A stretch of DNA of 64,000 nt from Plantago ovata (Eukaryota > Streptophyta > Magnoliopsida > Lamiales > Plantaginaceae), in the NCBI GenBank assembly GCA_028274465.1, contig CM051458.1, positions 59,137,253-59,201,252 on the forward strand, in the 5' to 3' direction. Shown here one piece after another: positions 1 through 11,067 of the stretch. Position 1 is the stretch's first letter. Every line of letters starts with the position of its first letter. The translations under genes and the position numbers were made by a program. The notes under the pieces are model-generated. The model worked only from the letters and a program-made list of their open reading frames with translations. It was not told the origin of the DNA and did not search any database.

Positions 1-737
1 GTCTTGACACTTTGTAGTTTGAGATTTCGCAAGAAAGATCAAACGTAGGATTTGTCATCTTTTAGGAATAAAAGATTTTAGTCTTGAGGCACCGTGTGAT
101 ATTGTTTAACAAATACCCACGAGAAGACACCTGTGTGTTATTTACTTTTCCTCTATGCATTAGCTTTTGATCTATACAGTTCTTGAGTCAGTGTTATCTT
201 CATTGTTGTGACAGCATTGATCTCAACATTGAGCTCGACAGTTGGCGTAACATTGTGTTGCAGGTATCAGATTGTGATCCTCACGTTTTTTACATTATAT
301 TTTTTTTATGTTATGCTATGTTTATTCAGACATTTTGGTAAACATTACTAATAAAAGAAAAAAAAATGAGATTTTTTAGAGCTAAATATTGGAGATTGAA
401 GATCAAGAGCAAGTCGGATCAAGATGAAGTGCACTTGAAGGAGAGAAGAGACTTCAGAATTATGAAGTAGCAAGCAACTGAAAAACGAAGTTTATTCCTC
501 TCTATTTATAATAGAGAAAATCAACTTCATATGAGCCCACAAGATGACCGGTCATCTATCCTCTTTTGGGAATAAGTTTTGATTTTATATTTTAATTAAT
601 TAGGAAAATGATATCTAATTAGAATATAATTAGATGTTTTTCTAATAAACAAAGAGATTGTTATTTCATGTAAAAACTTACTAAGAGTTTCTTTCCAATT
701 AATAAAAACTATATAAAATCTGAAACCATTATTACAA
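1..737. other. AT-rich non-coding DNA, nothing recognised
   Basis: No open frame of convincing length and no recognisable protein family is seen here. The segment near 230-285 has a degenerate look of an LTR end followed by an initiator-tRNA-type primer site (GGTATCAGA is visible near 264), but there is no matching partner, so I do not call an element. Confidence 0.4.
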
Positions 738-979
738 TACTCCCTCCGTTCTGTCTAAAGCTTCATGTTTGCTATTGCCAGAACAATTTTTAAAAAAATA
801 ATTTAATATAGTAAAGAGTTCGAAAAAATTTGTAAGGGTTATAAACTTCAAATTTAAGTAATTATGTATGTAAAATCACCATTTATAATTTTATTCTAAA
901 ATCTTATATATTTTTAATTGGTTTTTGTAAATTGTTCTGGCAATAGCTAATAGGAAGCTTTAGAGAGAACGGGGGAGTA
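738..979. mobile_element. Stowaway-type MITE (Tc1/mariner-like) with TA target duplication
   Basis: A 238-bp non-coding unit at 740-977 begins CTCCCTCCGTTC and ends with the near-complement GAACGGGGGAG. The inner repeats AAAGCTTC and GAAGCTTT extend the terminal inverted repeat. It is flanked on both sides by TA (738-739 and 978-979), the target duplication of mariner-type elements. The interior is AT-rich and has no transposase, as expected for a non-autonomous MITE. CTCCCTCCGT ends are a hallmark of plant Stowaway elements. The family call rests on termini, TA duplication and size. Confidence 0.88.
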
Positions 980-3058
980 ATAATTTCTGGGCAGCATTAT
1001 TTACCCAAAAGTAAAACGTCAAAACAACTCTGAAACTTATGTAAAGCTTGGGTAAAAGATCTACAATGATTTATAAAATAAAGGGAAATTTTCATCCAGC
1101 TCCCTGTTAGTTTTGTTAATTACGTTTTTTACCGTGTTAGTTCAACAATTACATATATCTCCCTGTTAGTGCACACCAATTACATATTACCCCACGATCT
1201 TGACGTTTTGCGAATTAAGACTTTGAAAGCACCATTTTGACCTCATTTAAGTTTTAGTTTTCAAAAAACACCAAACAACTTCAATTCTCTTTTATTACAT
1301 ACTTGACTCTAAATTTTTCTATTTTACAAAAAATTGACTATAAATTATTTGAATTAACCCCATTACTTATCCAAATCTCAAAATGATCTTAAATATTAGG
1401 GTCCATACAAAATTCTTTTGTGCGCGATTACTCCTAGCCAGACCTTCGCGAGGCAGGCTTCCAGAAGCTTCCTACCAGCCTTGAAATGTCCATAATGCCC
1501 TCCAAACCCTAATCTAAGTGTTTGGGTCAAGCCCATGGACTTTCCAAAATGGGCTTTGACCTAAGGAGGATTCGATCATAGCCTTACACTTGTCACAATC
1601 CTACAGAAAGTGACAATATATACTACAAGTATATAAGGGAACCTCATTTATGATCCCAAGGTAACTATTCATCATCTCACCTACTCTCAATCATTACTTT
1701 TACTAGGGAATCTCACCTATTCCCTACACGTAAAATCGTGCCTCCGATTTGATCCTTATAAACCGGACACGCAGTCCTAACCCCCCTCATCCAATTTTAT
1801 TTCAGGTAAGTAACATGGAGATCACCTAGAAGACAAAGTATATCATTTGAAGACTTAGTACGAACTTACAAGTGTAGCACAAATTACCCTACAACATGTG
1901 GTATGTAACCAAACGGGCTTAGAGTGTCATGGCGTTGTAGGCAAATTTTCTCCCTTCTAGATCCGCAGTTGCTCTACCTGAAACTTACGTCGTTCCTGGT
2001 GCTCTTCTGATGACACGACGTGTATCCAAAATTCTCTAACCGGCTGAACTGTAGGGAATATCTTTTATTCGTTGGTTCCCACAGCCAGCGCCAATATGAG
2101 CATAAACCTCTATGAGGAAAGTATAAAACATGGAACTATGGATTTAATACAACTATTCATACACTATTGCTATACCACCGTATATCTCCACACCTAAACT
2201 AGCTTATGTCTTTGTTAGGGATCGAACCATACACCTCTCTTTCACCATCCTAGCTCCATTCCACTGGACCACCTTATAACTCCTAATAAGATGAATGTGT
2301 TGATATGTAGTATATGTGTATTTGTATGGATTTCTATGTATGAATAAAAATGAAGAGAGTATGTTCGTAACATTGGTTGAAATATATATTAACCGTATAT
2401 GTTACTTGTATTATCTAAGAGGATTTTTTTGCAAAGTGACACTGTACCGATCAAAATTGCTTGTTGTTTTACATGGATTCATGTCCTATTTATAGAACTC
2501 TTAGCTCAAACTATATCCAATGATCTAGTGTCATGTGTCATTCTCTTACACTTTTACAACTGGATACAGTGTACTTAAATAGTGATTATGGGCCTTAGCT
2601 GGGCCTGGGCCTTGTACTTATCACGAGGCTGCCCGGATGACTTTCTTTCATAACCTTAGTCTCGGACTAGTACTCTCTCCGTGGCTACTTCTTAGAGTGT
2701 ACATGGCTTGTCTTCGTACTGCGTACCGTTATCTGTATTCCGTTGGTGCAACCTGTCACATATATTTATAACAATCCGGAGGTGTGACCAATGTAGTGAT
2801 ACGATAGTAGTATTTCTTAGATGAATCATTAATTAAGATTTGTAAGTGTCCAAATATAAAGGATCTAACTCGAAATCAACGGTGTTTGGTCTAGTGTTGC
2901 CTAAACACTTAGCACAATATATACAACTATAGAAACTTAATAAAACGATAACAAAATATGAACAAACGCAACAAAAATATAATCAACACATAGATAATTT
3001 TCTCAAGCAATATTTCTATTGTTTAGTGCACAAAGGCTATAATACTATACGAACAAAT
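980..3058. other. Non-coding, probably old repeat-derived DNA
   Basis: There is no credible coding sequence. Two halves can be seen. 990-1200 is AT-rich with a repeated CTCCCTGTTAGT motif. 1420-2880 resembles plant LTR or leader sequence, for example the phrase GGTTCCCACAGCCAGCGCC at 2080-2098, which is similar to a motif common in plant Gypsy-type repeats. I could not find paired ends or a primer site, so the repeat assignment is an inference of low certainty. Confidence 0.3.
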
Positions 3059-3199
3059 ATTATAAAGTATGAAATACTTTGAATCTCAATCCTACTAGCA
3101 AACACAAGAGAAGGTAAGATTCACCAACTAGTCTAACCCTATGTTTTAAAAAATGGAGCTGGAAATTGAGTCGACACCCCCCAAAGAAGGTCAGACCTG

Positions 3200-3359
3200 G
3201 GTCGAACCCGTTGAGCCGAATTGTAATAAGTTCACCCGATCGATTTGTTTTAATCATAAGACTTCCAGCTTGTGAAAAATCATCATTCCACTTGTTTGTT
3301 GAATTTTCCGGATTCTCACCATCAAATTTTCGAGAACCATCATGTTGAACATCCATCTT
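3200..3359 (-). pseudogene. Possible kinesin-7 exon remnant (weak)
   Basis: On the minus strand a splice-acceptor-like CTAACAG ends at 3360 and opens a frame reading KMDVQHDGSRKFDGE and onward, with a later stretch ending in SGELI. In plant kinesin-7 proteins of the KIN-7D/MKRP type, a Ser/Asp-rich linker ending in a GEL or GDL block lies downstream of the segment coded by the neighbouring exon at 3759-3932. Position and strand agree with that order. The similarity is short and low in complexity, and no clear donor site is seen. It could equally be chance open frame. Confidence 0.25.
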
Positions 3360-3758
3360 CTGTTAGATAAGAAAAACAGGGAAATGGTTAAGCACCAAAG
3401 TTTATGCTTTTATGTGATTGCATTTCCAGCATCAAAATTTCTTCAAGATGTGTCATAATAAACATGTGATGTAATAGAAATTATTTACGCACAAACATGT
3501 TATCAATCAAGAATGGTTGGAGTATAATTTACTGAAAGCCAAGGCTAACAAATCAATGCCAAAATTGCTTTCCCAAAGTTGGAAAATATTCAGATCCAAA
3601 CAGCACTATATATAAAAGTAATAGCCTGACTATTCTTACTGTAAATATATAATCAAGTCCAACGCAAAAGAAATGGCAATGATTTGACGCAAATCGTAAG
3701 CTAATTAACTCGTTGATCAGCACGTAATAATTTTTAAAGGGAGAAACAAGATACTTAC

Positions 3759-3932
3759 GTCATCATTAGTAACAGAATGAGTTCTTTTGTGGGAAGATAG
3801 GTATTCTGGTAAAGTATCCTTTGAGGAAACAAGTATTAACTTTGTTAGTCTTAGAATTCGGCTCATGAGAGCAGCCTTGGCTTCTTCTTCTTCCTCCAGT
3901 CTTGATTGCATTTTTGATTGTCCTTCTTCCAA
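3759..3932 (-). pseudogene. KIN-7: Kinesin-7 (KIN-7D/MKRP-like) coiled-coil exon, isolated
   Basis: This is a 58-codon exon, open throughout, bounded by an acceptor (TTGTTTAG before 3932) and a consensus donor (GTAAGT starting at 3758). It encodes LEEGQSKMQSRLEEEEEAKA followed by ALMSRILRLTKLILVSSKD and a basic, Ser/Thr-rich tail. The block EEEEEAKAALMSRIxRLTKLILVS is diagnostic of plant kinesin-7 motors (microtubule plus-end-directed, N-terminal motor), where it follows the motor domain and neck. The motor-domain exons are not seen in this window. A later segment of the same protein family lies 2.8 kb away on the opposite strand, so the locus is rearranged. Identification is from memory of the family; the coding reading itself is seen directly. 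It is most likely a gene fragment, though it may be part of a gene extending beyond what I can recognise. Confidence 0.72.
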
Positions 3933-6704
3933 CTAAACAATAAGGAGGATTATAATCATGATCAATTTGAAAACATCTCGGAATACTCGAGCCCAACTAG
4001 AATGAGAGAAGCCAAGTACGAATTACTTAAATACAGTAAAACTCTATACGGTCATATAGCTGAGAATGCAATAAAATATTAGTATAGGGAGTTTATTCCT
4101 ACATAGAGTTTACAACGAAAAAAATTAAATGCAAACATACATAATGCAAATGATTTAAATACATTAATATATTGCTACATGAAAAAAAGAAGTATTAACT
4201 TGTGAAAATAAAGTAACTAAATTCAGAGAGGAGCAACAACAAATATATGTGTAAAAGTACAATGATGATAAAAAGGTAGAAAACAAATTATTACATAATT
4301 TTTCAAAAATCATTTTAGAGTAAATGATTACTCTAATATTAAACTTATTGTAATTTGTAACATGATTCTATGTCTACACGTTTATTTTTTATTTATGCAT
4401 ATTTCTTAGAATAATGTGTCATTTATTACCATATAGAGTAGAATTTCCTAAAACAGGACCAGAAAACATAAACAATATGAGAATGTGGAGTTTATTATTA
4501 TCATTATTATTATCGTTGTTGTTGTTGTTGGTTTAATCAGAGGCTGTATATACCACAACTTCTTGTAAAGTGATAGGCCCTGGGAGTTCATTCCTACTTA
4601 TTCGATCACATACATAAGGTCTACTTCATGACTCCATGAGATTTCTAGGCCTATAGTTGACATGTGATCTTGTGCAAAGGCTTTTGGCATGCCCTTTACG
4701 TTGAGATTATTGTCTGTTATGAATTTATATAGCAAAGTGAGATTCGGGTCTAGAATGTGTTCTATATTTGGAATTTGAGAACTGATTTTTTAGGAGTTGA
4801 TAGTTATGTTTGAAGAAAAGGAGAGAGTTTGTATTCTTAGAATTGTTGGAAGAACATTTAACACTCGGTTATTAGGTTTCAGTGTGCTACTTGGTGTTAT
4901 AACGAAATAAACCAACACTGATCTGTCTCATTTCGGATTATTGTCTGTTCTTGAGATTATTGTCTGTTATGAATTTATATAGCAAAGTGGGATTGGGGTC
5001 TGGAATGTGTCCTATGTTTGGAATTTGAGAATTGATTTGCTTAGGAGTTGATAGTTATGTTTGAAGAAAAGGAGGAGAGAGTTAGTTTTCTTGGAAGAAC
5101 ATTTAACACTCGGTTATCAGTAGGTTTCAGTGTGGAACTTGGTGTTATATCGAAATAAACCAACACTGATCTGTCTCATTTAGGATTTTAATTGCTCTGA
5201 TCCATTTCTCTCTCATATTCTGTAGTGCACTTTATAGTTTAAACGATAAGGAAAAGTGATTGGTGCTAAAGCACCTTAGAGTGTACACCTAAAATTCATT
5301 TAAACTTAACCTTTCAAAACAGAGTGCTAAAGGACCTTTCATTGAAACTTAAAACTATAAAGGAGAGGGAATATAACTGTGTTCCAAAAACACGAGTCAG
5401 TCATCTGCATATATTGCTGGAGGCAGTATAAGTTCTAGAAATCTAAAGACTATAGGTGTGTTCCTGTGTTCATCGTAAAGCATAAAGGAGAGGGGGGGGG
5501 CAAAACTTTAACCATTTACACCCACTTCTAGAAGGCACTGTATATAATGTGGCTCAGTCTGATAAGACTGGCAAGTAACTTTGCATGCATGAACCTAACT
5601 ACACTCCTATTTTGGCTACTTTTTCTTGAAAGACAGGCAGTATCAGAGTTCACCGTCAGTCCCGTTAATTTCTTTACATTTCTTATTTTGGCTATTTTTT
5701 CTTAGGGCAGAGGATTGGTAGCTAGGAGTTAAAATTCTGGATTCGTATGGGCTTGGCCATTCTTTTAAACATTATTGAACTTGACTGGATAATTAAGTCA
5801 TAATCTGGGTTTTGAAATTTTAATTTTCCTCATAATCTTGGCTACACATTGAGGGCTTTCTGTCCATTGCTTAAGCAGTCCCCCATTGGAGATTACATGC
5901 ATTACTGTACCTTGTAGGAATTCTGCACATTGCTTATGCACTTTGTAGATTCGCCACCCATTACAACAAACATAAAATTCCATTGATTTTGAGCTTCCTA
6001 GCCATTGTGTATTCTAGGTTTCTTAGTATACTTTCTGCAACTTATGATCTTCTCCATTGTTATCCATGTATATTTTGCCTTCCCCATCCATTACAAATTC
6101 TCATGGCTGGTGGCTACTACACCTTATGGGCTTTCCATCAGTCGCCTATGCGCTTTTGGATTCCACATACGTTATAGCTACAATATTTGTACTCATTTCT
6201 CCTAACACCAATCTTTACATGTATCCTCTTTACTTTGACTTACAATTTCATCTTAGTCATTGTACCTGGTACGAAAACTTTTTTTCGTTCCTTATTGCAT
6301 GGTTTGTGGCCGTATACTGGGATGGTTGGGCGCCATGGGGGTTTAATGGGGAACAATTATTGATCCTCCAGCCACATTTACATTTAAAAGAAGAAAAAGA
6401 AAAGCTGGGATGGCTGGGCTGACTTCATCTCCATTTATTCTTTGGCTTTTTTTTTTTTAACTCTATATGTTCAACTTTTCTTATACGAAGTAATAGTTTT
6501 CTATCCTAAATTTTGTTCTAAAGTTTACAACTTCGTTAATTCAATCCCACGTTCTTATAAGAAAAGACCATAATAATAGCTTTATTTATTACTGTAAACT
6601 TAGATATATGGCTTAAAATTAAATCCTACTTGCTCTTAATTGTGGTCTTCTCTTATTTTCTCAGCTCATCTAAACCATTTTATATATGTTGCCAATCTGA
6701 GCAG
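3933..6704. other. Non-coding stretch between the two kinesin-7 exons
   Basis: This is AT-rich DNA with several short open frames lacking family resemblance. It holds the 250-bp tandem duplication at 4701-5188 and a run of nine G near 5493-5501. I recognise no further kinesin exons on either strand, although intronic sequence is plausible. Confidence 0.4.
4701..5188. repeat. Tandem duplication, two copies of about 250 bp
   Basis: TTGAGATTATTGTCTGTTAT starts at 4701 and again at 4951. The two copies then run in parallel through a shared end (CACTGATCTGTCTCATTT), with scattered base changes and small indels. Unit length is 250 bp. There is no coding potential and there are no flanking terminal repeats. 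It looks like a local duplication rather than a transposon. Confidence 0.85.
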
Positions 6705-7139
6705 GATGTTGATAATGAAAAACTAGAACACATTTTAATTGTTGGGGAGAATGCTGAATTACATGTGCAAAATCAGAAACTAGCAGAGGAAGCCTCTTAC
6801 GCAAAAGAGCTAGCATCTGCTGCTGCAGTTGAACTAAAGAATCTAGCTGCTGAAGTCACTAAGTTATCGTTACAGAATGCCAAATTAGAAAAAGAGTTGC
6901 AGGGTACTCGTCTGTTAAGTTCTAAGAGTTCCAGCATCCATGCTGGCAATCGAAAACTTAATGATGCCCACAGAACTAATCGAAGAGGTCGGCTTTCTGG
7001 TCGATCAAATAATATAGCTACGGAAAGTGATGACTTTGAGTCGGGGAGTCTTGATACTGATGATATGAGACTGGAATTGCAAGCCTGGAAGCAGCGGGAG
7101 GCTGCTCTAGAAGCAGCATTGGCTGAGAAAGAATACTAT
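6705..7139 (+). pseudogene. KIN-7: Kinesin-7 (KIN-7D/MKRP-like) C-terminal coiled-coil exon
   Basis: This is a 145-codon exon, open throughout. It starts after an acceptor-like GAGCAG (AG at 6703-6704) and ends before a donor-like GTTAGT at 7140. It encodes VDNEKLEHILIVGENAELHV, then QNQKLAEEASYAKELASAAA, then VELKNLAAEVTKLSLQNAKL, a basic linker with RRGRLSGRSN, and LELQAWKQREAALEAALAEK. This is the characteristic late coiled coil of plant kinesin-7 (KIN-7D/E, MKRP group). The open frame continues upstream to 6630, but those residues are intron-like, so I place the start at the acceptor. Athila-type retroelement sequence begins about 65 bp after the exon, and no following exon is seen. The exon at 3759-3932, earlier in the same protein, is on the other strand, so this is a rearranged gene fragment. 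Confidence 0.78.
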
Positions 7140-7204
7140 GTTAGTAAGACCCTAGACTCAGCTCAAGTTAACTATACACTTTATAGAAGTTTAGGTCTTA
7201 TTTG

Positions 7205-8746
7205 TTAGGACACCCTGTGAATGTCCATACTGATCATGCTGCTTTAAGACATTTAATAGCTAAACAAGATTCTAAGCCAAGATTAATCCGTTGGGTCTTA
7301 TTGTTACAAGACTTTGATTTGACCATAGTGGATAGAGCTGGTAAGGAAAATTGCGTAGCTAATCACTTGTCTAGAATCCCAAATATCCCTGTAGATGCAT
7401 TTCCTGTTAATGAGGACCTTCCCGATGAACACTTGATGAGAGTAGATGAAGAGCCATGGTATGCTGATATTTTAAATTATTTGGCTACGGGTATTTTCCC
7501 AACTAATTTCTCAGCCTCCGATAGGATAGCTCTTTCAAAACAGTGCAGGTTTTACATATGGGATGATCCGAACCTTCTTAGAGAAGGGGCTGATGGAATC
7601 TTGAGGAGATGCCACAAGGAGAACAACGAAGTGTACTGAGTCATTGCCATGAGCTTCAATGCGGTGGACACTACAGTGGGGCTAAAACAACCCGTAAGGT
7701 GTTACAAGCAGGATTTTTCTGGCCATCCTTGCACTGAGATGCGAGGGAATCTGTGAAGAATTGTGACCCATGTCAGCGAGGGGGCAATATTGGCAAGAAG
7801 GAAGAAATGCCCCAGCAAGGGAATCTAGTGGTAAAACCTTTTGATGTATGGGGAATTGATTTCATGGGACCATTCCCATCAAGCTCAGGATATGAGTACA
7901 TTCTAGTCGCAGTGGATTATGTAACTAAATGGGTGGAGGCAATCCCCACCAGAAAGAATGATGCTTCGGCAGTCTTGGGATTCTTGAAGGATGTGATTTT
8001 CTCCCGGTTTGGAGTTCCTAGAACTATTATCAGTGATGGAGGTTCGCACTTCGTCAACCGGTCATTTGCCTCACTCATGAAGACATACAGTGTTACCCAT
8101 AATGTTGCTACACCATATCATCCGCAAACTTCTGGGCAAGTAGAGGTTAGCAACCGTCAAATTAAAAAGATCCTTGAGCGTCTGGTGAAGCCTAGCAGGA
8201 AGGATTGGGCTGGAAAACTGAATGATGCGCTTTGGGCGTATAGAATCAGCTACAAAACAGTAATCAACACCACTCCTTACAGACTTGTGTATGGGAAAGC
8301 ATGCCACCTTCCGGTTGAGCTGGAACACAGAGCGTACTGGGCAATAAAGGAGCTAAACCTTGATATGGGAAAAGATGGGGAAGAAAGGTTGATGCAACTC
8401 GACGAGCTTGATGAACTACGCCTCGTTGCCTATGAGAACGCCAAGCTTTAAAAGGAGTGCACCAAAAAGTATCACGACCGTAGTATTGTGCGGAAAGAGC
8501 TGATCCCTGGTCAGAAAGCCTTAGTGTTCAACTCCAGACTTCGCTTATTTCCAAGGAAGATCCGTACTCGATGGGATGGACCATACGAGATTGTCCAAGT
8601 TGCTCCCCATGGAGCTGTAGAACTTTTGGACCCGAAGACTGGCGACACCTTCAAGGTGAATGGGCAACGAGTGAAACCATACTTTGAGCTTCCCAGTGAT
8701 CAAATGGAGGTTGATCATCTCAACCTCACCTCTCCCACCTTCACAT
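7205..8746 (+). pseudogene. Gypsy pol remnant: RNase H end and integrase
   Basis: Translations show an RNase H tail ([23 protein letters not shown]), then the integrase catalytic core with [33 protein letters not shown] and [20 protein letters not shown], and the integrase C-terminal segment (VFNSRLRLFPRKIRTRWDGP, GAVELLDPKTGDTFKVNGQR). This order (RNase H then integrase) is the Ty3/Gypsy arrangement. Fossil coding region; broken. Confidence 0.88.
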
Positions 8747-8897
8747 GAGAGTATGTAGCTTGTATTTGTTTCCGTTTGAATATTTAGTTGTTTTTCCCCT
8801 TGTGTTAGAGTATGTTTTTGGTGATAAAATAGGCAAAAAGTTGGTATTTTTTGAGTTTGGAGATGATTAACTCGGAGCCAAGGCTCTGCCGCTCCCA

Positions 8898-9083
8898 GGC
8901 GGACCGCCCCTCACACGGGGCGGTGCGCCCGGGAGAGGCAGAATGCTTGGGCGCCTCTACCACTCCCCGGCGGACCGCCCCTCACACGGGGCGGTGCACC
9001 TGGCAGAGGCAGAAGCCTGGTGCCCCTAGGCACCCCGGATGGACCGCCCCTCACATGGGGCGGTGCGCCTGTGGGCACCAGAG
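8898..9083 (+). repeat. GC-rich palindromic repeat array, three units
   Basis: Three units of about 68-71 bp start at 8898, 8969 and 9037. Each carries GGACCGCCCC and GGGGCGGTGC around a short spacer, which can fold as a hairpin. The GC content is far above the AT-rich surroundings. It lies just after the integrase end, in the non-coding 3' region of the Athila-type element. The open frames crossing it are a by-product of GC-richness. Confidence 0.85.
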
Positions 9084-9751
9084 CTCCGGGTGTCTAGATT
9101 TTCGCCCGGACACCCCGTTTTGTCCCCGTATGCAAACATATTGATCTTTTTTATCATCCGTTTTGGTTTCTCACGAGTTTCCTTGAGTAATACAGGTTAC
9201 AAGTACACGTCTAGCTCTCACCTAATATCCACTTTCGACGTTCGAGACAAACGACGAAGTTCAGGTTGGGGGGGGGGGGTATCGCTGGGTATTTCAATAA
9301 CTTATTTTTCTCATTTTAACTCGTAAAACCTTTGTTTGCACGTTTACCGCTTTCTTAGGATTTAGTTTGTTCTTATGCATTCATCCTTAGTCTAGTTTTG
9401 CATGTTGTTGTGTGGAGTTTATTTTCAAATATTTAGAACTTTTTTATTGTATAGACTAAGTGTTTTTTACCATTGACCATACATTGCATCTCTATGGAAT
9501 AGTTTGAGGTTTGTCTCGCTGGGCTTGTCATATTCGTATGTGCACTAGTTAAACTCGGTAGTCTCGACATCACTATGTGGTGTTTTCTCTACTGCGGTTC
9601 GTGAAGGCCTTATAAAATGTTACATGTTAGAGTCTTTGGTTGTATTCTCGTGTAATTATGTACCTAAGAGGCAACAAGTCTTCACCTTGCTTTTTGAGAT
9701 TACTAAATGCCTAGGAAGGAGGTAGAGTGAGGTGTGTGATCCTTTGTTTGA

Positions 9752-9890
9752 AACCTATTCTAACGAATAGGTTTGGGGAGGGGGTTACCATATGACTTGT
9801 TTTTCGTCTTGTTGAGTCATGTTGAGTTTGTTTTTCTTCTTCTTTGTGAGTTTGTGCTCCAACCTATTCTTTCGAATAGGTTTGGGGAGG
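9752..9890 (+). other. Two stem-loops each followed by a polypurine-like tract
   Basis: At 9752-9773 AACCTATTC and GAATAGGTT pair around the loop TAAC, followed directly by TGGGGAGGGGG. At 9861-9882 the same stem has loop TTTC and is followed by TGGGGAGG. The element's own polypurine tract, about 780 bp downstream, has the same TTTGGGGAG core. The same pair of structures is present in the related element at 32763-32904. Confidence 0.8.
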
Positions 9891-10980
9891 TCGTTGTAGA
9901 GTCGTTGTTCTTTCTTTTCATTGTTGCTACTGCTGGCTATATAAAAAAAGAAGAAGAGAAAAAAAAATCGAAAAAATCTATTCCAGAAATCCGGAAAAAG
10001 AAAAAAAAAAGGGAAAAGAAAAAAAAAAGGAAAAAGGAATAAGACCCAAAAAAAAAACAAAAGAAGGGTCCTAGCAAGCCAAAAAGCAGATTAGCAAAGA
10101 GTTGCATCATTTTCAGATTTTGTAGTAGTTTGTAATCGAGTTGTAAATTCTTTCTTGTGTTTTCGTGTCACCTAGTCCAAGGCTTGTTCTAGACCATCCT
10201 CGTCCTGCCATTCAGGAAGTGGAGAAGAGTCTTTGCTCTAAGAGTCGAGTAGAATAGGGGAGTGTTGTCTATTAGGGAGCCCTCCTTAGTTTTGATGAGA
10301 GTCAGTATTGGTTCGACCTCTCTTGAGGAAAAGTGTCACTTGGTGAACAGTAGTAAGCCCTCAGTTTCATAGGCACGGGGCAACTATTTGTGTTTTAATA
10401 TGCATCATTGTGTCGTCATTGACCAGGTCCAGGTAGAGAATGTTACGAGAGACTCCCTTGTTTTGCAAAGTGCATATGTGAATGTGTATAGGTTCAATCG
10501 AGGCATTCTTCAACCTACTTCCATGTTATGATTTGTATGGTCTTTGTTCATAAACATTTGGTAGACACAATAGATTAGTTCTTCTTGTTTGGCATGAGAC
10601 TCCTCTTTGTGTTGCATGTAGTTTGCATAGAGTCTAGCTAGTTGCTTGAGGACAAGCAAAGGTTCGGTTTGGGGAGTTTGATGACAGTGTTTTTTACACT
10701 TTCATTCAGTTCTTTTTCACCAATTTAGCTATCCTCTTGTATGCATTTTAGTGCATTTTGTTAGAATAGTGTCACGTTTCTATTTTCTTTGTTATTTTCA
10801 GAATTTAGGTGAAAGTCGCACTTTTGGATATGAATCATGGCGAAACATTGAAGTTTTGGTGCAACGAGATCACCCGTGGTGTATCAAGGAGTATCGGGAC
10901 ATGTTTCCAGGCCAAAAGACCAAGTTTCGGAGCTTAAAGTCGTGCCAAAGACTAAAAATTGAAGACTTGGAGGAAGAAAA

Positions 10981-11045
10981 GCACGGGCATTCTCTGCCCG
11001 TGCCAGGCGCACCGCCTGACACCCCAGGCGGTCCACCTGGGAGCG
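10981..11045 (+). repeat. GC-rich hairpin array upstream of an LTR TATA box
   Basis: GCACGGGCA and TGCCCGTGC form a perfect 9-bp stem around a 5-base loop at 10981-11003, followed by further inverted GC-rich words (CAGGCGCACCGCCTG, CCAGGCGGTCCACCTGG). It ends about 14 bp before the TATA-like sequence. It occupies the same place in the LTR as the array at 34011-34090, with a different sequence. Confidence 0.75.
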
Positions 11046-11058
11046 TTTCGGGGTCAGA

Positions 11059-11067
11059 TATATATAA
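11059..11067 (+). promoter_or_regulatory. TATA-like box of the Athila LTR
   Basis: TATATATAA lies about 380 bp into the LTR, in the position expected of an LTR promoter and matching the TATATATAG at 34105-34112 of the related LTR. Function is inferred from position only. Confidence 0.5.

Noticed and set aside
5798-6422. Several short frames between the kinesin exons
   Set aside because: Overlapping frames in three phases, no conserved motif, AT-rich intron-like sequence.
6630-6704. Use of the ATG at 6630 as the start of the kinesin-type protein
   Set aside because: The residues before 6705 have intron-like composition and no kinesin similarity; an acceptor site ends at 6704.
8851-9326. Open frames rich in Arg/Pro over the GC-rich array
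   Set aside because: They arise because the GC-rich repeats lack stop codons; no family resemblance, and the region is non-coding in the related element.
9773-10060. Lys-rich and Phe-rich open frames on both strands
   Set aside because: They translate the purine-rich tract; low complexity, no start context, no conservation as protein.
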